From Phocoena phocoena (taxonomy: Eukaryota > Chordata > Mammalia > Artiodactyla > Phocoenidae): a DNA stretch of 64,000 nucleotides. Below the pieces are notes generated by a model. The model had not been told where the DNA came from. It did not search any database and saw only the letters and a program-made list of their open reading frames with translations. The stretch lies in the NCBI RefSeq assembly GCF_963924675.1, contig NC_089220.1, positions 56,616,639-56,680,638 on the forward strand. Direction: 5' to 3'. Below are positions 1 through 9,690 of the stretch, piece by piece; the first letter of the stretch is position 1, and every line of letters starts with the position of its first letter. A program made the position numbers and the translations under genes.

Positions 1-606
1 CTTAAAGTCAAGCTAACCACTGGCTGGGGTCACTGTATTCAAAATAGATGTATATTTGTCCACTGATTTATCATAATTCTCTTTACTGCATTATCCTATT
101 GACTTGTAAAACAGGCCTCACTAATCTTTCATGTGGCTGCCTGGCAAAGTGCTATTTAGCACACCCAAACGTCCCCACAGTAGTTCCAATTATCCTCATT
201 TTTGCAAGTGTTTCTTTTTCTTCTTCAGTGGTATAGCTTTTTTCCTGTCCCTTACTCTTTCCCTGACTGCAACATACACAATCTATTTGGGGTCTCGTTT
301 TTACAAGTGTTTCTTTTTCTCCTTCAGTGGTATAGCTTTTTTCATGTACCCTACTCTTTCCCTGACTGCAACATACACAATCTATTTCCTTCAAGCTGTG
401 TCTCTTGTTGACAATGCTTTTTCACCCCTTAGGTGAAACAGGAAGGCTGGAGAGTGCTAGAATGGGGAGAAATTCTCTCTCCCAGCCAGAGTTTGTTTCC
501 AGAATTGAGCTCTGGCAAAGTCCTTTCACCTGGAGACTAGGCTTGTCTTAGGGAAAATGCTTTGGCCACACTTCATAATAGTTACTCTCCTCCTCCCCCT
601 CCAGAG
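1..606. other. unassigned 5' edge sequence
   Basis: Apart from the 99-bp-period duplication listed separately, I cannot assign this stretch. It is moderately pyrimidine-rich near 575-603. The open frames on both strands are short and show no recognisable domain. It might be the interior or LTR edge of an old retroelement, but no LTR boundary, primer-binding site or protein motif is visible, so this stays a guess. Confidence 0.4.
201..387. repeat. two-copy tandem duplication, 99-bp period
   Basis: An 88-bp segment at 201-288 recurs at 300-387 with only a few substitutions, separated by 11 bp. Both copies contain the words AAGTGTTTCTTTTTC, CAGTGGTATAGC and CTGCAACATACACAATC. Because 99 is a multiple of three, a minus-strand open frame runs through both copies and its peptide repeats with a 33-residue period. 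No function is recognised. Confidence 0.85.
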
Positions 607-870
607 CCAGCAGTGGGCTTTCTCTAGTTGCGGTGAGCGGGGGATACTCTTTATTGCAGTGCGCGGGCTTCTCATTGCGGTGGCTTCTCTTGTTGCGGAG
701 CATGGGATCTAGGCATGCAGGCTTCAGTAGTTGCAGCACACGGGCTCAGTAGTTGTGGCGCACGGGCTTAGTTGCTCCACAGCATGTGGCGTCTTCCCAG
801 ACCAGGGATCGAACCCATGTCCCCTGCATTAGCAGGCGGATTCTTAACCACTGCGCCACCAGGGAAGCCC
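607..870 (-). mobile_element. CHR-family tRNA-derived SINE, long type
   Basis: On the minus strand it starts with the CHR head (GGGCTTCCCTGGTGGCGCAG), followed by the pol III A box TGGCGCAGTGG and the B box GGTTCGATCCC, then the repeated 'CACAACTACTGAGCC'-type body. The usual A-rich tail is absent: the copy stops at its GAAAGCCC motif, so it is 3'-truncated. A short CCAGAG lies at both ends and may be the target-site duplication. Confidence 0.9.
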
Positions 871-1411
871 CCCAGAGGATTTTCCTGAACCCTAAAATTG
901 AGAACTTGGTCAGGTTCCTAGAGGGGAAGTTCATGAAAGTTTAGGGAATCCCTAAGAATGTTCCCCTCAGAAGTTTCTCACTCTCTGTAACATACTCTGC
1001 CCCCAGCAACTCACCAAAATTGCCATTTAAGTGTTTCTACCAGTATATTGATCCTGTAGTTTCTGCTTCAGGTAATCAGACCCACCTTGCTCTATCTCTC
1101 TGGGTGCACTTGTCTTTCCAGGTTTTATGGCAGTTGTGTGCCCTGCAACCTTAGTGTCCAAGAAAAACCATTGATTCTTAGTGTGTGTAGCTTTATCTTG
1201 CTCTAACAACAGGAGTGATGAGATCAAGCACTTTGCACATCAGAGCTGAAACTGAACCTGTGTAATTTGATACTTTCTTCCACATCTATACCTATGCCAC
1301 TTTGTGGTAGTTTGGCTGCCCACTGATGAGAGTAAATAAAACCCCGGAATAAGTCATTATAGGTTTTGAAAAGAAATGGTCATCACCTAGAGACTGTGGA
1401 CTTTGAGATTG
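871..1411. other. unassigned sequence
   Basis: I see no recognisable gene or repeat here. Open frames on both strands stay under 70 codons and match no family I know. Confidence 0.4.
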
Positions 1412-1586
1412 ACAGTGTTTAAAAATTATGGATCTGTATCATCAGGGGAGCTTTTACAATATGTCAGTATCTGTGTTCTACCCCAAGAGATTCTAATTTA
1501 ATAGGTTTGGGATGGGGTCCAGACATCAGTGCTTTTTGATATCTCTCCAGGTTACAGTAACGTGTTAACCAGGTTGAGAACCACTG
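1412..1586 (+). mobile_element. MER5A-type hAT (Charlie) MITE
   Basis: It shows the MER5A layout in order: CAGTG start, GGGGAGCTTTTA, CCCCAAGAGATTCTAATTTA, ATAGGT..GGGATGGGGTCC, CATCAGTGCTTTTT and the terminal GGTTGAGAACCACTG. Start and end form the expected short terminal inverted repeat (CAGTG/CACTG). The element is non-autonomous, with no coding capacity, and is common across placental mammals. Confidence 0.88.
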
Positions 1587-2467
1587 CCACAAAGGAGCTT
1601 AAAAGACCATCTCTAGAAAAAATTTAGGATATGGCTTGGAGGTGTTCCCAGTGAGGGAATGAAAGAGAGTTTTTGATATTGCCCATTGAAAGTTTGAACA
1701 TTTTAGCTGAAAAACATTTGAAAATATATATAGAGAGAAAACATTGTTGGGGCATGACATTCAAGAATAATGGTACTAATTGTGTAACTCAGGGTAACTA
1801 TGCTGCTTATACTATCTTCTAAGGATTGTTGCCTCACTCACAACCCAACCTGTAGTCCTTTTGGTAACAGAGAGAGCTAGTAACAGTTCAAGAGGTTTAA
1901 AACTTACCCAAGGGCACAGATTCCATATTTATATGTGAATTTACTTTTTAATAGGACTTGAACTAATTGTTCTCTCTCAAAAGTTGTAAAAGAACCAGGT
2001 AAAAAAAAGTGTTAGCCAAACATAATAGTGTATAAATGCAATATATAATGTTTTAGGGACCATGAGGAACGATTTGTAAATTGAAGTTATACAGGAACAG
2101 ATGCTAGGAGTGGCCATGTGAAGCTCGCTGATCTATCTGTGGCAGAACAGTAGAGCGAAGCGATAAGAACCACTGACTAGGTCCCTAGAATTACTTTGAA
2201 TTCAGCATTAAGTTCCAGCTTCAATTGCTAGAATCATATTTCCACTTCAGTTTTCATGTAGTTAATCTGATGTTTCTGTGAGATTTTATGTGTATCCTAA
2301 AAATGTAATCCCTTATTTGATGTAGTTTGAGGAGTCTGTTTCTTGCACTCAAATATGGCTGATTAAGTTATTCAAGGAGCCATATAATTTAGTCAAATGG
2401 AGCACAGAGTCATTTTAACCTATGTTTAAATCTCAGGCTCAGCCATGTCTAAGTATCCCATTTAATT
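1587..2467. other. unassigned sequence
   Basis: No gene or repeat was identified. The stretch is AT-rich without a long open frame, apart from scattered words vaguely like an old MIR around 2100-2220 that I could not confirm. Confidence 0.35.
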
Positions 2468-2484
2468 AAAAAATACAGGCATGG

Positions 2485-2679
2485 GGACTCCTCTGGCAGT
2501 CCAGTGGTAAGACTTCACCTTCCAACGAGGGGGGTGAAGGTTCAATCCCTGGTCAGGGAGCTAAAGTCCCACATGCCTCATGGCCAAAAAACCAAAACAT
2601 GAAACAGAAGCAATATTGTAACAAATTCAGTAAAGACTTTAAAAATGGTCCACATTTAAAAAAAAAAAAAAAACTTAAA
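2485..2679 (+). mobile_element. CHR-1/Bov-tA-like tRNA-derived SINE
   Basis: The head GGACTCCTCTGGCAGTCCAG and B box GGTTCAATCCCTGG match the short CHR-1/Bov-tA-like type, followed by the tail words CAATATTGTAACAAATTCAG and GACTTTAAAAATGGTCCAC before poly-A. A perfect 17-bp target-site duplication (AAAAAATACAGGCATGG) flanks it at 2468-2484 and 2680-2696. That duplicated word includes the first nine bases of the adjoining Tigger1, so the SINE landed on the transposon's edge. Confidence 0.9.
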
Positions 2680-2687
2680 AAAAAATA

Positions 2688-3290
2688 CAGGCATGGCTCG
2701 TTTTGTTGCACTTCACTTTATTGTGCTTCACAGATATTCTGTTTGTGGCAACCTGGGTCAAGCAAGTCTATTGGCACCATATTTGTTATGGTACCTGTGA
2801 TCAGTCATCTTTTTTTTTTTTTTTTTTTTTTTTTTGCGGTACGCGGACCTCACTGTTGTGGCCTCTCCCGTTGTGGAGCACCGGCTCTGGACGCGCAGGC
2901 TCAGCGGCCATGGCTCACTGGCCTAGCCGCTCCGCGGCATGTGGGGTCTTCCCAGACCGGGGCACGAACCCGTGTCCCCTGCATCGGCAGGAGGACTCTC
3001 AACCACTGCGCCACCAGGGAAGTCCAATCAGTCATCTTTGATGTTACAATTGTAAAACTCCCTGGAGGTTCAGATGATGGTTAGCATTTTCAGCAACAAA
3101 ATATTTTTTAATTAAGGTGTGTACATTTCTTTAAACATAATGATATCACACACTTAGACTACAATATAGTATAAACATAACTTTTATATACACTGGGAAA
3201 CCAAAAAATTTGTGTGATTCACTTTATTGCAATATTTGCTTTATTGCAGTGGTCACGAACTAAACTGGCAATATCTCTGAGGTATGCTTG
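2688..3290 (+). mobile_element. Tigger1-derived non-autonomous DNA transposon (pogo type)
   Basis: The 5' end CAGGCATGGCTCGTTTTGTT and 3' end ending GAGGTATGCTTG form imperfect Tigger terminal inverted repeats, flanked by TA at 2686-2687 and 3291-3292. Internal words such as TGTGGCAACC, CAAGCAAGTCTATTGGC and TTTGATGTTAC are Tigger1 subterminal sequence. The transposase region is missing: the 5' part joins directly to 3' sequence near TCAGATGATGGTTAGC. A SINE at 2811-3026 interrupts it. Confidence 0.88.
2811..3026 (-). mobile_element. CHR-family SINE, short young type, inside Tigger1
   Basis: Poly-T (tail), then GCGGTACGCGG..., the reverse of the B box (GGCACGAACCC) and the reverse of the head (CCACCAGGGAAGTCC). 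An 11-bp target-site duplication ATCAGTCATCT lies at 2800-2810 and 3027-3037. The duplicated word is Tigger1 sequence, so this insertion is younger than the transposon. Confidence 0.95.
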
Positions 3291-3292
3291 TA

Positions 3293-4032
3293 TTGTGGTG
3301 CTAGTAGGGATAATTACTAAATCCATACCCGTTTTTTGGAGAACTGTTGCTCAATCTCTTAAGCCTGGAGCCACATTCTGGGAACCTTCATTATGTTTGT
3401 AATATGAGTAAAGATAAAAATAAAGAGAAAAGATTGTAACCAGGAAGAAACTAATTCCTGAAATAAATTTCATCGGGTAAGCCTAGAAAGAATCACATTC
3501 TTTCCTAGGAATTTTAAGGTGGGATCCGGGAAGACTGAATCATTTTAGTAAGGGGGATTTTGCTGGAAGGGTATCTATAATTGACCGTAACAAGGTGGTA
3601 TCAGGGAGAATTAACCAGAAAGAACTTCATTGGAGAAGTTCTGGTTTTATTTATATGAGATAGTAAGAATGGTATTTGCGGCATGGTCACAGTAACTAGG
3701 AGAATAAAAACCTTACTTCTAACCCAAGAACTTGTTCCCCATAAGATGGCTACAGAAGTACAGAAGAGAACCAAGTTTCAGTCAAATATAAGCACTAAAA
3801 GGAACTTGATTACCTTGGAATGAGAATTATAAATACTATAGAAGAAGTCTGGGAAAGATGTTCCCAGCAGATTTCCTAATAAATGTTTCACTGGGCTGCA
3901 AGTTGAGTCCATATATTGCACAGAAGTCCTGCCTAAGTGAGAGGTCTGTGTAAATTCTTCAGATTATTAACATATGAAGGAGTTTGGTTTCCATAAGGAG
4001 TTATCCTATTTGAGGCATTTTGCCTCACCCCT
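3293..4032. other. unassigned sequence
   Basis: No gene or repeat was identified. The stretch is AT-rich and reading frames are closed on both strands. Confidence 0.4.
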
Positions 4033-4350
4033 TATTATTATTTGTGTGTGTGATTTGATTCACATACCATAGTACTCACTTTTAAAGTGTAAATTATAGT
4101 GCTTTTTAGTGTATTCATAAAGGTGTACAACCATCACCAATGTCTAATTACTGAGTATTTTCATTACCCCCAAATTAAATCTCATACCATTAACAAGTCA
4201 TTCCCCATTCCCCCTCTCCTCCAGCTCCTGGCAACCACTAATCTACTGTTTGTCCCTATAGATTTGTTTCTTCTAGGTATTTCATATAACTGGAATCATC
4301 TAATGTTTGTTCTTTTGTGTCTGGCTTATTCTACTTATTATAAGGCTCAT
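4033..4350 (-). mobile_element. old L1M 3' UTR fragment
   Basis: On the plus strand it reads as an inverted L1M 3' end: ATTCATAAAGGTGTACAACC, ATCACCAATGTCTAATTAC, CCTGGCAACCACTAATCTAC, GGTATTTCATATAACTGGAA, then GTGTCTGGCTTATTCTACTT. This fragment abuts the 5' half of a younger-looking L1 (4351-6190). It is either a separate old copy or the 3' end of the same element after loss of ORF2. Confidence 0.75.
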
Positions 4351-6190
4351 TTACGTTTTTAAGGTAATTATCAATATGTATGTTCCTATGACCATTTTCT
4401 TAATTGTTTTGGGTTTGTTTTTGTAGATCTTTTTCTTCTCTTGTGTTTCCCACTTAGAGAAGTTTCTTTAGCATTTGTTGTAGAGCTGGTTTGGTGGTGC
4501 TGAATTCTCTTAGCTTTTGCTTGTCTGTAAAGCTTTTGATTTCTCCATCGAATCTGAATGAGATCCTTGCCGGATAGAGTAATCTTGGTCATAGGTTCTT
4601 CCCTTTCTTCACTTTAAATATGTCATGCCACTCCCTTCTGGCTTGTAGAGTTTCTGCTGAGAAATCAGCTGTTAATCTTATGGGAGTTCCCTTGTATGTT
4701 GTCATTTTTCCCTTGCTGCTTTCAATAATTTTTCTTTGTCTTTAATTTTTGCCAATTTGATTACTATGTGTCTCGGCATGTTTCTCCTTGGGTTTATCCT
4801 GTTTGGGACTCTGCGTTTCCTGGACTTGGATGGCTATTTCCTTTCCCACATTAGGGAAGTTTTTGACTATAATCTCTTCAAATATTTTCTTGGGTCCTTT
4901 CTCTCTCTCTTCTCCTTCTGGGACCCCTATAATGCTAATGTTGTTGCATTTAATGTTTTTCCAAAGGTCTCTTAGGCTGTCTTCATTTCTTTTCATTCTT
5001 TTTTCTTTATTCTGTTCCACAGCGGTGAATTCCACCATTCTGTCTTCCAGGTCACTTATCCATTCTTCTGACTCAGTTATTCTGCTATTGATTCCTTCTA
5101 GTGTATTTTTCATTTCAGTTATTGTATTGTTCATCTCTGTTTGTTTGTTCTTTAATTCTTGTAGGTCTTTGTTAAACATCTCTTGCATCTTCTCGATCTT
5201 TGCCTCCATTCTTTTTCCGAGGTCCTGGATCATTTTCACTATCATTATTCTGAATTCTTTTTCTGGAATGTTGTCTATCTCCACATCATTTAGTTGTTTA
5301 TCTGGAGTTTTATCTTGTTCCTTCATCTGGTACATAGCCCTCTGCCTTTTCATCTTGTCTAGCTTTCTGTGAATGTGGTTTTTGTTTTACAGGCTGCAGG
5401 ATTGTAGTTCTTCTTGCTTCTGTCTGCCCTCTGGTGGATGAGGCTATCTAAGAGGCTTGTGCAAGTTTCCTGATGTGAGGGACTGGTGGTGGGTAGAGCT
5501 GGGTATTCCTCTGGTGGGCAGAGCTCAGTAAAACTTTAATTCGCTTGTCTGCTGTTGGGTGGGGCTGGGTTCCCTCCCTGTTGGTTGTTTGGCCTAAGGC
5601 AACCCAATACTGGAGCCTACCTGGGCTCTTTGGTGGGGCTAATGGCGGACTGTGGGAGGGCTCATGCCAAGGAGTACTTCCCAGAACTTCTGCTGCCAGT
5701 GTCCTTGTCCTCACTGTGAGACACAGCCACCCCCCACCTCTGCAAGAGACCCTCCAACACTAGCAGATAGGTCTGGTTCAGTCTCCTGTGGGGACTCTGC
5801 TCCTTCCCCTGAGTCCCGATGTGCACACTACTTTGTGTGTGCCCTCTAAGAGTGGAGTCTAAGTTTCCCCCAGTCCTATCAAAGTCCTGCAATCAAATCC
5901 TGCCTGCCTTCAAAGTCTGATTCTCTAGGAATTCCTCCTCGTATTGCCGGACCCCCAGGTTGGGAAGCTTGACGTAGGGCTCAGAACCTTCACTCCAGTG
6001 GGTGGACTTCTGTGATGTAAGTATTCTCCAGTCTGTGAGTCACCCACCCAGCAGTTATGGGATTTGATTTTATTGTGATTGTGCCCCTCCTACCATCTCA
6101 TTGTGGCTTTTCCTTTGTCTTTGGATGTGGGGTATCTTTTCGTTGAGTTCCAGTGTCTTCCTATCGATGGTTGTTCAGCAGTTAGTTCTA
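4351..6190 (-). mobile_element. L1 fragment: partial 5' UTR, ORF1 and first codons of ORF2
   Basis: Read on the minus strand this contains GC-richer L1 5' UTR (about 6190-5354), a decayed ORF1 (5353-4454), the inter-ORF spacer, and the ORF2 start at 4395. ORF2 begins with peptide MVIGTYILIITL and is lost after about 45 bp, where sequence switches to L1M 3' UTR. The copy has no catalytic domain. The 5' UTR is itself incomplete. Confidence 0.85.
4454..5353 (-). pseudogene. L1 ORF1p pseudogene (RNA-binding chaperone), two nonsense codons
   Basis: The start ATG at 5353 and the TAA at 4454-4456 are in the same frame, giving a 300-codon span, close to L1 ORF1p's usual length. Visible domains in order: charged N-terminus; heptad-rich coiled coil (around residues 45-105, e.g. 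MEAKIEKMQEMFNKDLQELK); RRM (residues about 135-185, with NNISIIGVPEGEE and FPNVGKEI); C-terminal domain (ARREWHDIFK, then YPARISFRFDGEIKSF, ending PALQQMLKKLL). In-frame stops interrupt it at codon 204 (TAA, 4742-4744) and codon 255 (TGA, 4589-4591), so it cannot give full-length protein. In living L1s this trimeric protein coats L1 RNA and assists target-primed reverse transcription. Confidence 0.88.
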
Positions 6191-6959
6191 CTCCTCTACT
6201 TTAAAGAGAAGCAATTCTTATATGTTGAAAATAAATCTGTATTTTTATTCTTTATAGATATCAAGTTTTCAATTTAGTCCTTACCTTGGTATTTAGGTTA
6301 ACTGTCTTTTCTGAGAAAATCTTTACTCAATCTTAAGACTCAGAAAGAAAAACCTTTATTTCTGTGCATCACAGCTAAAATCTACTGTTCAGTCTTACTC
6401 AGTATTATAATGAGAATACCAGTACCAGATCTACTCCCATATACTGCATAGGTTTAGTCAATATGCCTGTGGCGATGTTATCCTTATCTGTGTCAATTTC
6501 CTTGTATTACCATGGTTTCCAGGGGCTTCTAGGAGACCAAAAATGTTTCTCCTGTCTGCACATTATTTTCAACAAGAAATCTGTGTTTTATTTAAAGCAT
6601 TTCTTCATTCTCCAACCCTTCAATGCTTAAATAATTCAAGCTTGTAATATTTGTCTGATGAAAACTAGTTACTTTGGTTTCTTTAAACAGATAAAATTCT
6701 AAAATATTTTAAATTTTAATGCAGCAGGAAACCAATCTTAAGCCTAAATTTAGTTCACACCAATATTTTAAAATATCTGGAGTTTGGAGGAGATACTTAA
6801 AGATATGCATTTATTTGAGGTATACTACTATACTTGGATTGCAAGAAATAAGCCCACAAACTAAACAACAACAGCCAAAAACCCTTACCTATCATAACTG
6901 AATACTTATATATAGGGAGACATACACCATAGCCAAAAATTACTAAACAGATTTAAACA
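6191..6959. other. unassigned AT-rich sequence
   Basis: No gene or repeat was identified. Short polyadenylation-like and AT-rich words occur, but nothing gives a boundary or a reading frame. Confidence 0.35.
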
Positions 6960-6980
6960 GAGTTCTCCAGAGAAACAGAA

Positions 6981-7029
<49 letters not shown>

Positions 7030-7430
7030 GAGATTTATCTTAGAGAATTGACTCATGTAGTTATGGAGTCTGAGAAGTCCCACATTCTGCACTCTGTGAG
7101 CTAGAAACCTAGGGAAGCTGATAGTGTAGATTCCAGTCTAGATCTGGAGACCTGAGAACTAGGAGCTCAGAGGGCGAGAGAAGATCCATGTTCCAGCTCA
7201 AGCAATCAGGGTGAAAAAAGGGGTTAATTCCTCTTCCTCTGTCTTTTGTTCTCTACAAGAACTCACTGGATTAGATGATATCCAGTCACATTGTGGAGGA
7301 CAATCTACTTTATGGGAGTCCACCAGTTCAAAAGCTAATCTCATTTGGAAACACCTTTACAGACACATTCAGAAATAATGTTTAATCTGGACACCGGGTG
7401 GCCAGCCAGGTTGACCTAAAATTAACCATT
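6960..7430 (-). mobile_element. LTR-like ancient repeat (family not named), copy 1
   Basis: The plus strand begins GAGTTCTCCAGAGAAACAGA, then a TA microsatellite, GAGATTTATCTTAGAGAATTG, and ends GTTGACCTAAAATTAACCAT. I remember this as a widespread mammalian repeat whose sense strand starts TGATGGTTAATTTTA and ends GGTTCTGTTTCTCTGGAGAA. That arrangement resembles a MaLR or MER LTR, but I cannot give the exact name. A diverged second copy lies at 55457-55800. Confidence 0.6.
6983..7026. repeat. (AT)n microsatellite
   Basis: An uninterrupted run of about 22 AT units lies just inside the 5' edge of the LTR-like repeat, where the family often carries a TA/TG tract. Likely length-polymorphic. Confidence 0.98.
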
Positions 7431-8970
7431 CCAATATTGCTGTATAAAAAATTATGTATATGTAGTTCTATAAAATAGGTATTTTGTTACATCTGATGCA
7501 TTTATTAAGGTATCCATTCTACATTTGTAAAAATGATAAAATTAAAAATTCAGTTTTACGAAGCAGTAAACAAAGATAGAAAAGTAGAAAAATAAAAAAT
7601 ACTGACTAAGGAACAAGATCTTGGGTATTGAATTTACATTGCTCATGACAACTCACTTTCCTTTAAAGCCAAGTAGGTCTAGTTCACTCTTAAAAATACT
7701 TCTTAGTTCTCTCTGTCATTCTCTATGATTGAAACATACTAATTTCAGTCCAATAATAAAGTATTTTATTATACACTTAAAAACTTTAAGAAAAATCTTT
7801 CATTTCATTTTTTTGGTATTTGTTAAAATCTGTTTTCTTTTTTCCTCCTCATATTTATAGAAAAAGTTCCCTTTTATAATAACCATTTAAATCATATTTA
7901 ATTCTTAAAAGTATCTATTAAATTAACATCATTTAAAAATAAAGTGAAAGCTGAAAGATAAATTACTACTTCTTGCAAAGTTCAACAGATATAAAATATC
8001 AGGTATAAAGCTATGATATGGGCATTTTTGTTTTAAATTCAATTAAAAGCCTGAAAAGGCTTTCTTTGGACATTTTCATTGTTACTGTATTTATCCAACT
8101 AGAACAATAAACGTGATTGTCATTTTAAAAACTCCTATTATTGAAATGTTTTTCTTATTCTCTTATACTTATCATTGGGCTTAATTTTTAAAGTCAGGCT
8201 TAATTTGTATTCTATGTTAGCATCATAGCAAAGTGTACACAGATACAATATGTCCTTGATTTTTATAAAAGCAAGGATTAGTGCCTATAATATTGTTGTG
8301 CTTTACCTCATTCTTTCATACAACAGCTTCGGTCCATTTAATGGTAGTTTTTGAATCCAAATAAGATCCTTTAATTTGATTTATCACTTTAGCATCTAAA
8401 GTCACTTTGCTTAATGGATCTGGTTTTGACTTTTTAGTCATTTTATTCATAAATGTACCACAGTGTTCATCATCGTATAAGGCTTATGATGAATCCAACC
8501 ACAGATCACTGAAAATAAGGCACAGAGTCAGATAGCAGGACACCTTAGTAGCACTTTTTCCATACCAATAATCATGTTATTATTTGAATTTAGCAAATTG
8601 CTGTCATACCATCCACTTCTAGCCCTTTTTTAAATGACCCTGTCAGATTATTTTGCTGCTGGGTTGAAGCCAACCATGATAATGCAGCTAAATGTGAAAT
8701 TTGGAGGTACACAGCTCTTGCTCCAGACCATTGGAAAGGAAACAGCATTTCCCCACCACAGTGCAACAGAGTACATCTATATTTCTTAATTTCAATTTTT
8801 ATTTGAAGATAGGTATCTCTTAGCTGCTCATCTCCTTTAGGTAGCAGTGAAACCTAAATCATACTGGAAGGTATAGCATTATTTTTTTAAGTTTATAAAG
8901 TCATTTTTAAAATTTTCACTCATATCTCTGACCTCAAGTGAATGTGTATGTATAAAATTTAATTGTGCTC
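7431..8970. other. unassigned AT-rich sequence
   Basis: About 1.5 kb with no gene and no repeat I can name. All frames are short. Confidence 0.35.
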
Positions 8971-8981
8971 AAAAACTTATA

Positions 8982-9186
8982 GGGCTTCCCTGGTGGCGCA
9001 GTGGTTGAGAGTCCGCCTGCCGATGCAGGGGACACGGGTTCGTGCCCCGGTCCGGGAGGATCCCACATCCCGCGGAGCGGCTGTGCCCGTGAGCCGTGGC
9101 CGCTGGGCCTGCGCGTCCGGAGCCTGTGCTCCGCAACGGGAGAGGCCACAACAGTGAGAGGCCCGCATACCGCAAAAAAGAAAAAA
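8982..9186 (+). mobile_element. CHR-family SINE, short young type
   Basis: It has the full head GGGCTTCCCTGGTGGCGCAG, A box TGGCGCAGTGG, B-box-like GGTTCGTGCCCC, and 3' end AGAGGCCCGCATACCGC with an A-rich tail. A perfect target-site duplication AAAAACTTATA flanks it at 8971-8981 and 9187-9197. The B box has GTTCGTG where a tRNA has GTTCGAN, a mark of this subfamily. Confidence 0.96.
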
Positions 9187-9218
9187 AAAAACTTATAACG
9201 AGATGTTACTGTGCATAT

Positions 9219-9265
9219 GTGTGTATACGTGTGTGTGTGTATATATATATGTATATATATATATA
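9219..9265. repeat. (TG)n(TA)n compound microsatellite
   Basis: A run of GT units (with one TATAC interruption) passes into TA units. It lies 20 bp beyond the SINE tail. Confidence 0.93.
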
Positions 9266-9358
9266 GTATGTAAAGGGATATAATCTACTCTAAAGATGAA
9301 GTTACTTTCCCTGTATATTTGAAGATTATTAAAACGTGAAAGAATTGAGATGCTAATT

Positions 9359-9679
9359 TTTAAAATTAATTTATTTATTTTTGGCTGTGTTGGATCTTTG
9401 TTGCTGCACGCGGGCTTTCTCTAGTTGCAGTGAGAGGGCTTCTCATTGCAGTGGCTTCTCTCGTTGAGTAGCACGGGCTCTAGGCGCACAGGCTTCAGTA
9501 GTTGTGGCACAAGGGCTCAATAGTTGTGGCTTGTGGGCTCTAGAGCGCAGGCTCAGTAGTTGTGGCACATGGGCTTAGTTGCTCCGCAGCATGCGGGATC
9601 TTCCCAGAGTAGGGCTTGAACCCGTGTCCCCTGCATTGGCAGACAGATTCTTAACCACTGCACCACCAGGGAAGTCCCA
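9359..9679 (-). mobile_element. CHR-family SINE, long type
   Basis: From the left: AATTTATTTATTTTTGGCTG (tail region), GGGCTTTCTCTAGTTGCAG, several AGTAGTTGTGGC units, the reversed B box GGGCTTGAACCC, and the reversed head CCACCAGGGAAGTCCC. The 11-bp target-site duplication AGATGCTAATT lies at 9348-9358 and 9680-9690. Confidence 0.96.
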
Positions 9680-9690
9680 AGATGCTAATT

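Noticed and set aside
201..387. CRISPR-like direct repeats
   Set aside because: Only two copies, 88-bp units and an 11-bp spacer, in a mammalian genome.
1..606. Endogenous retrovirus interior at the left edge
   Set aside because: No LTR pair, primer-binding site or gag/pol/env motif could be shown, so it was left unassigned.
4788..5372. 194-codon plus-strand open frame, Phe/Ser/Leu-rich
   Set aside because: It is the complement of the L1 ORF1 coiled coil; the sense protein is on the minus strand.
5448..5892. Pro/Gly-rich open frames on both strands near 5.5-5.9 kb
   Set aside because: The stretch is the GC-richer L1 5' UTR, which gives chance open frames on both strands.
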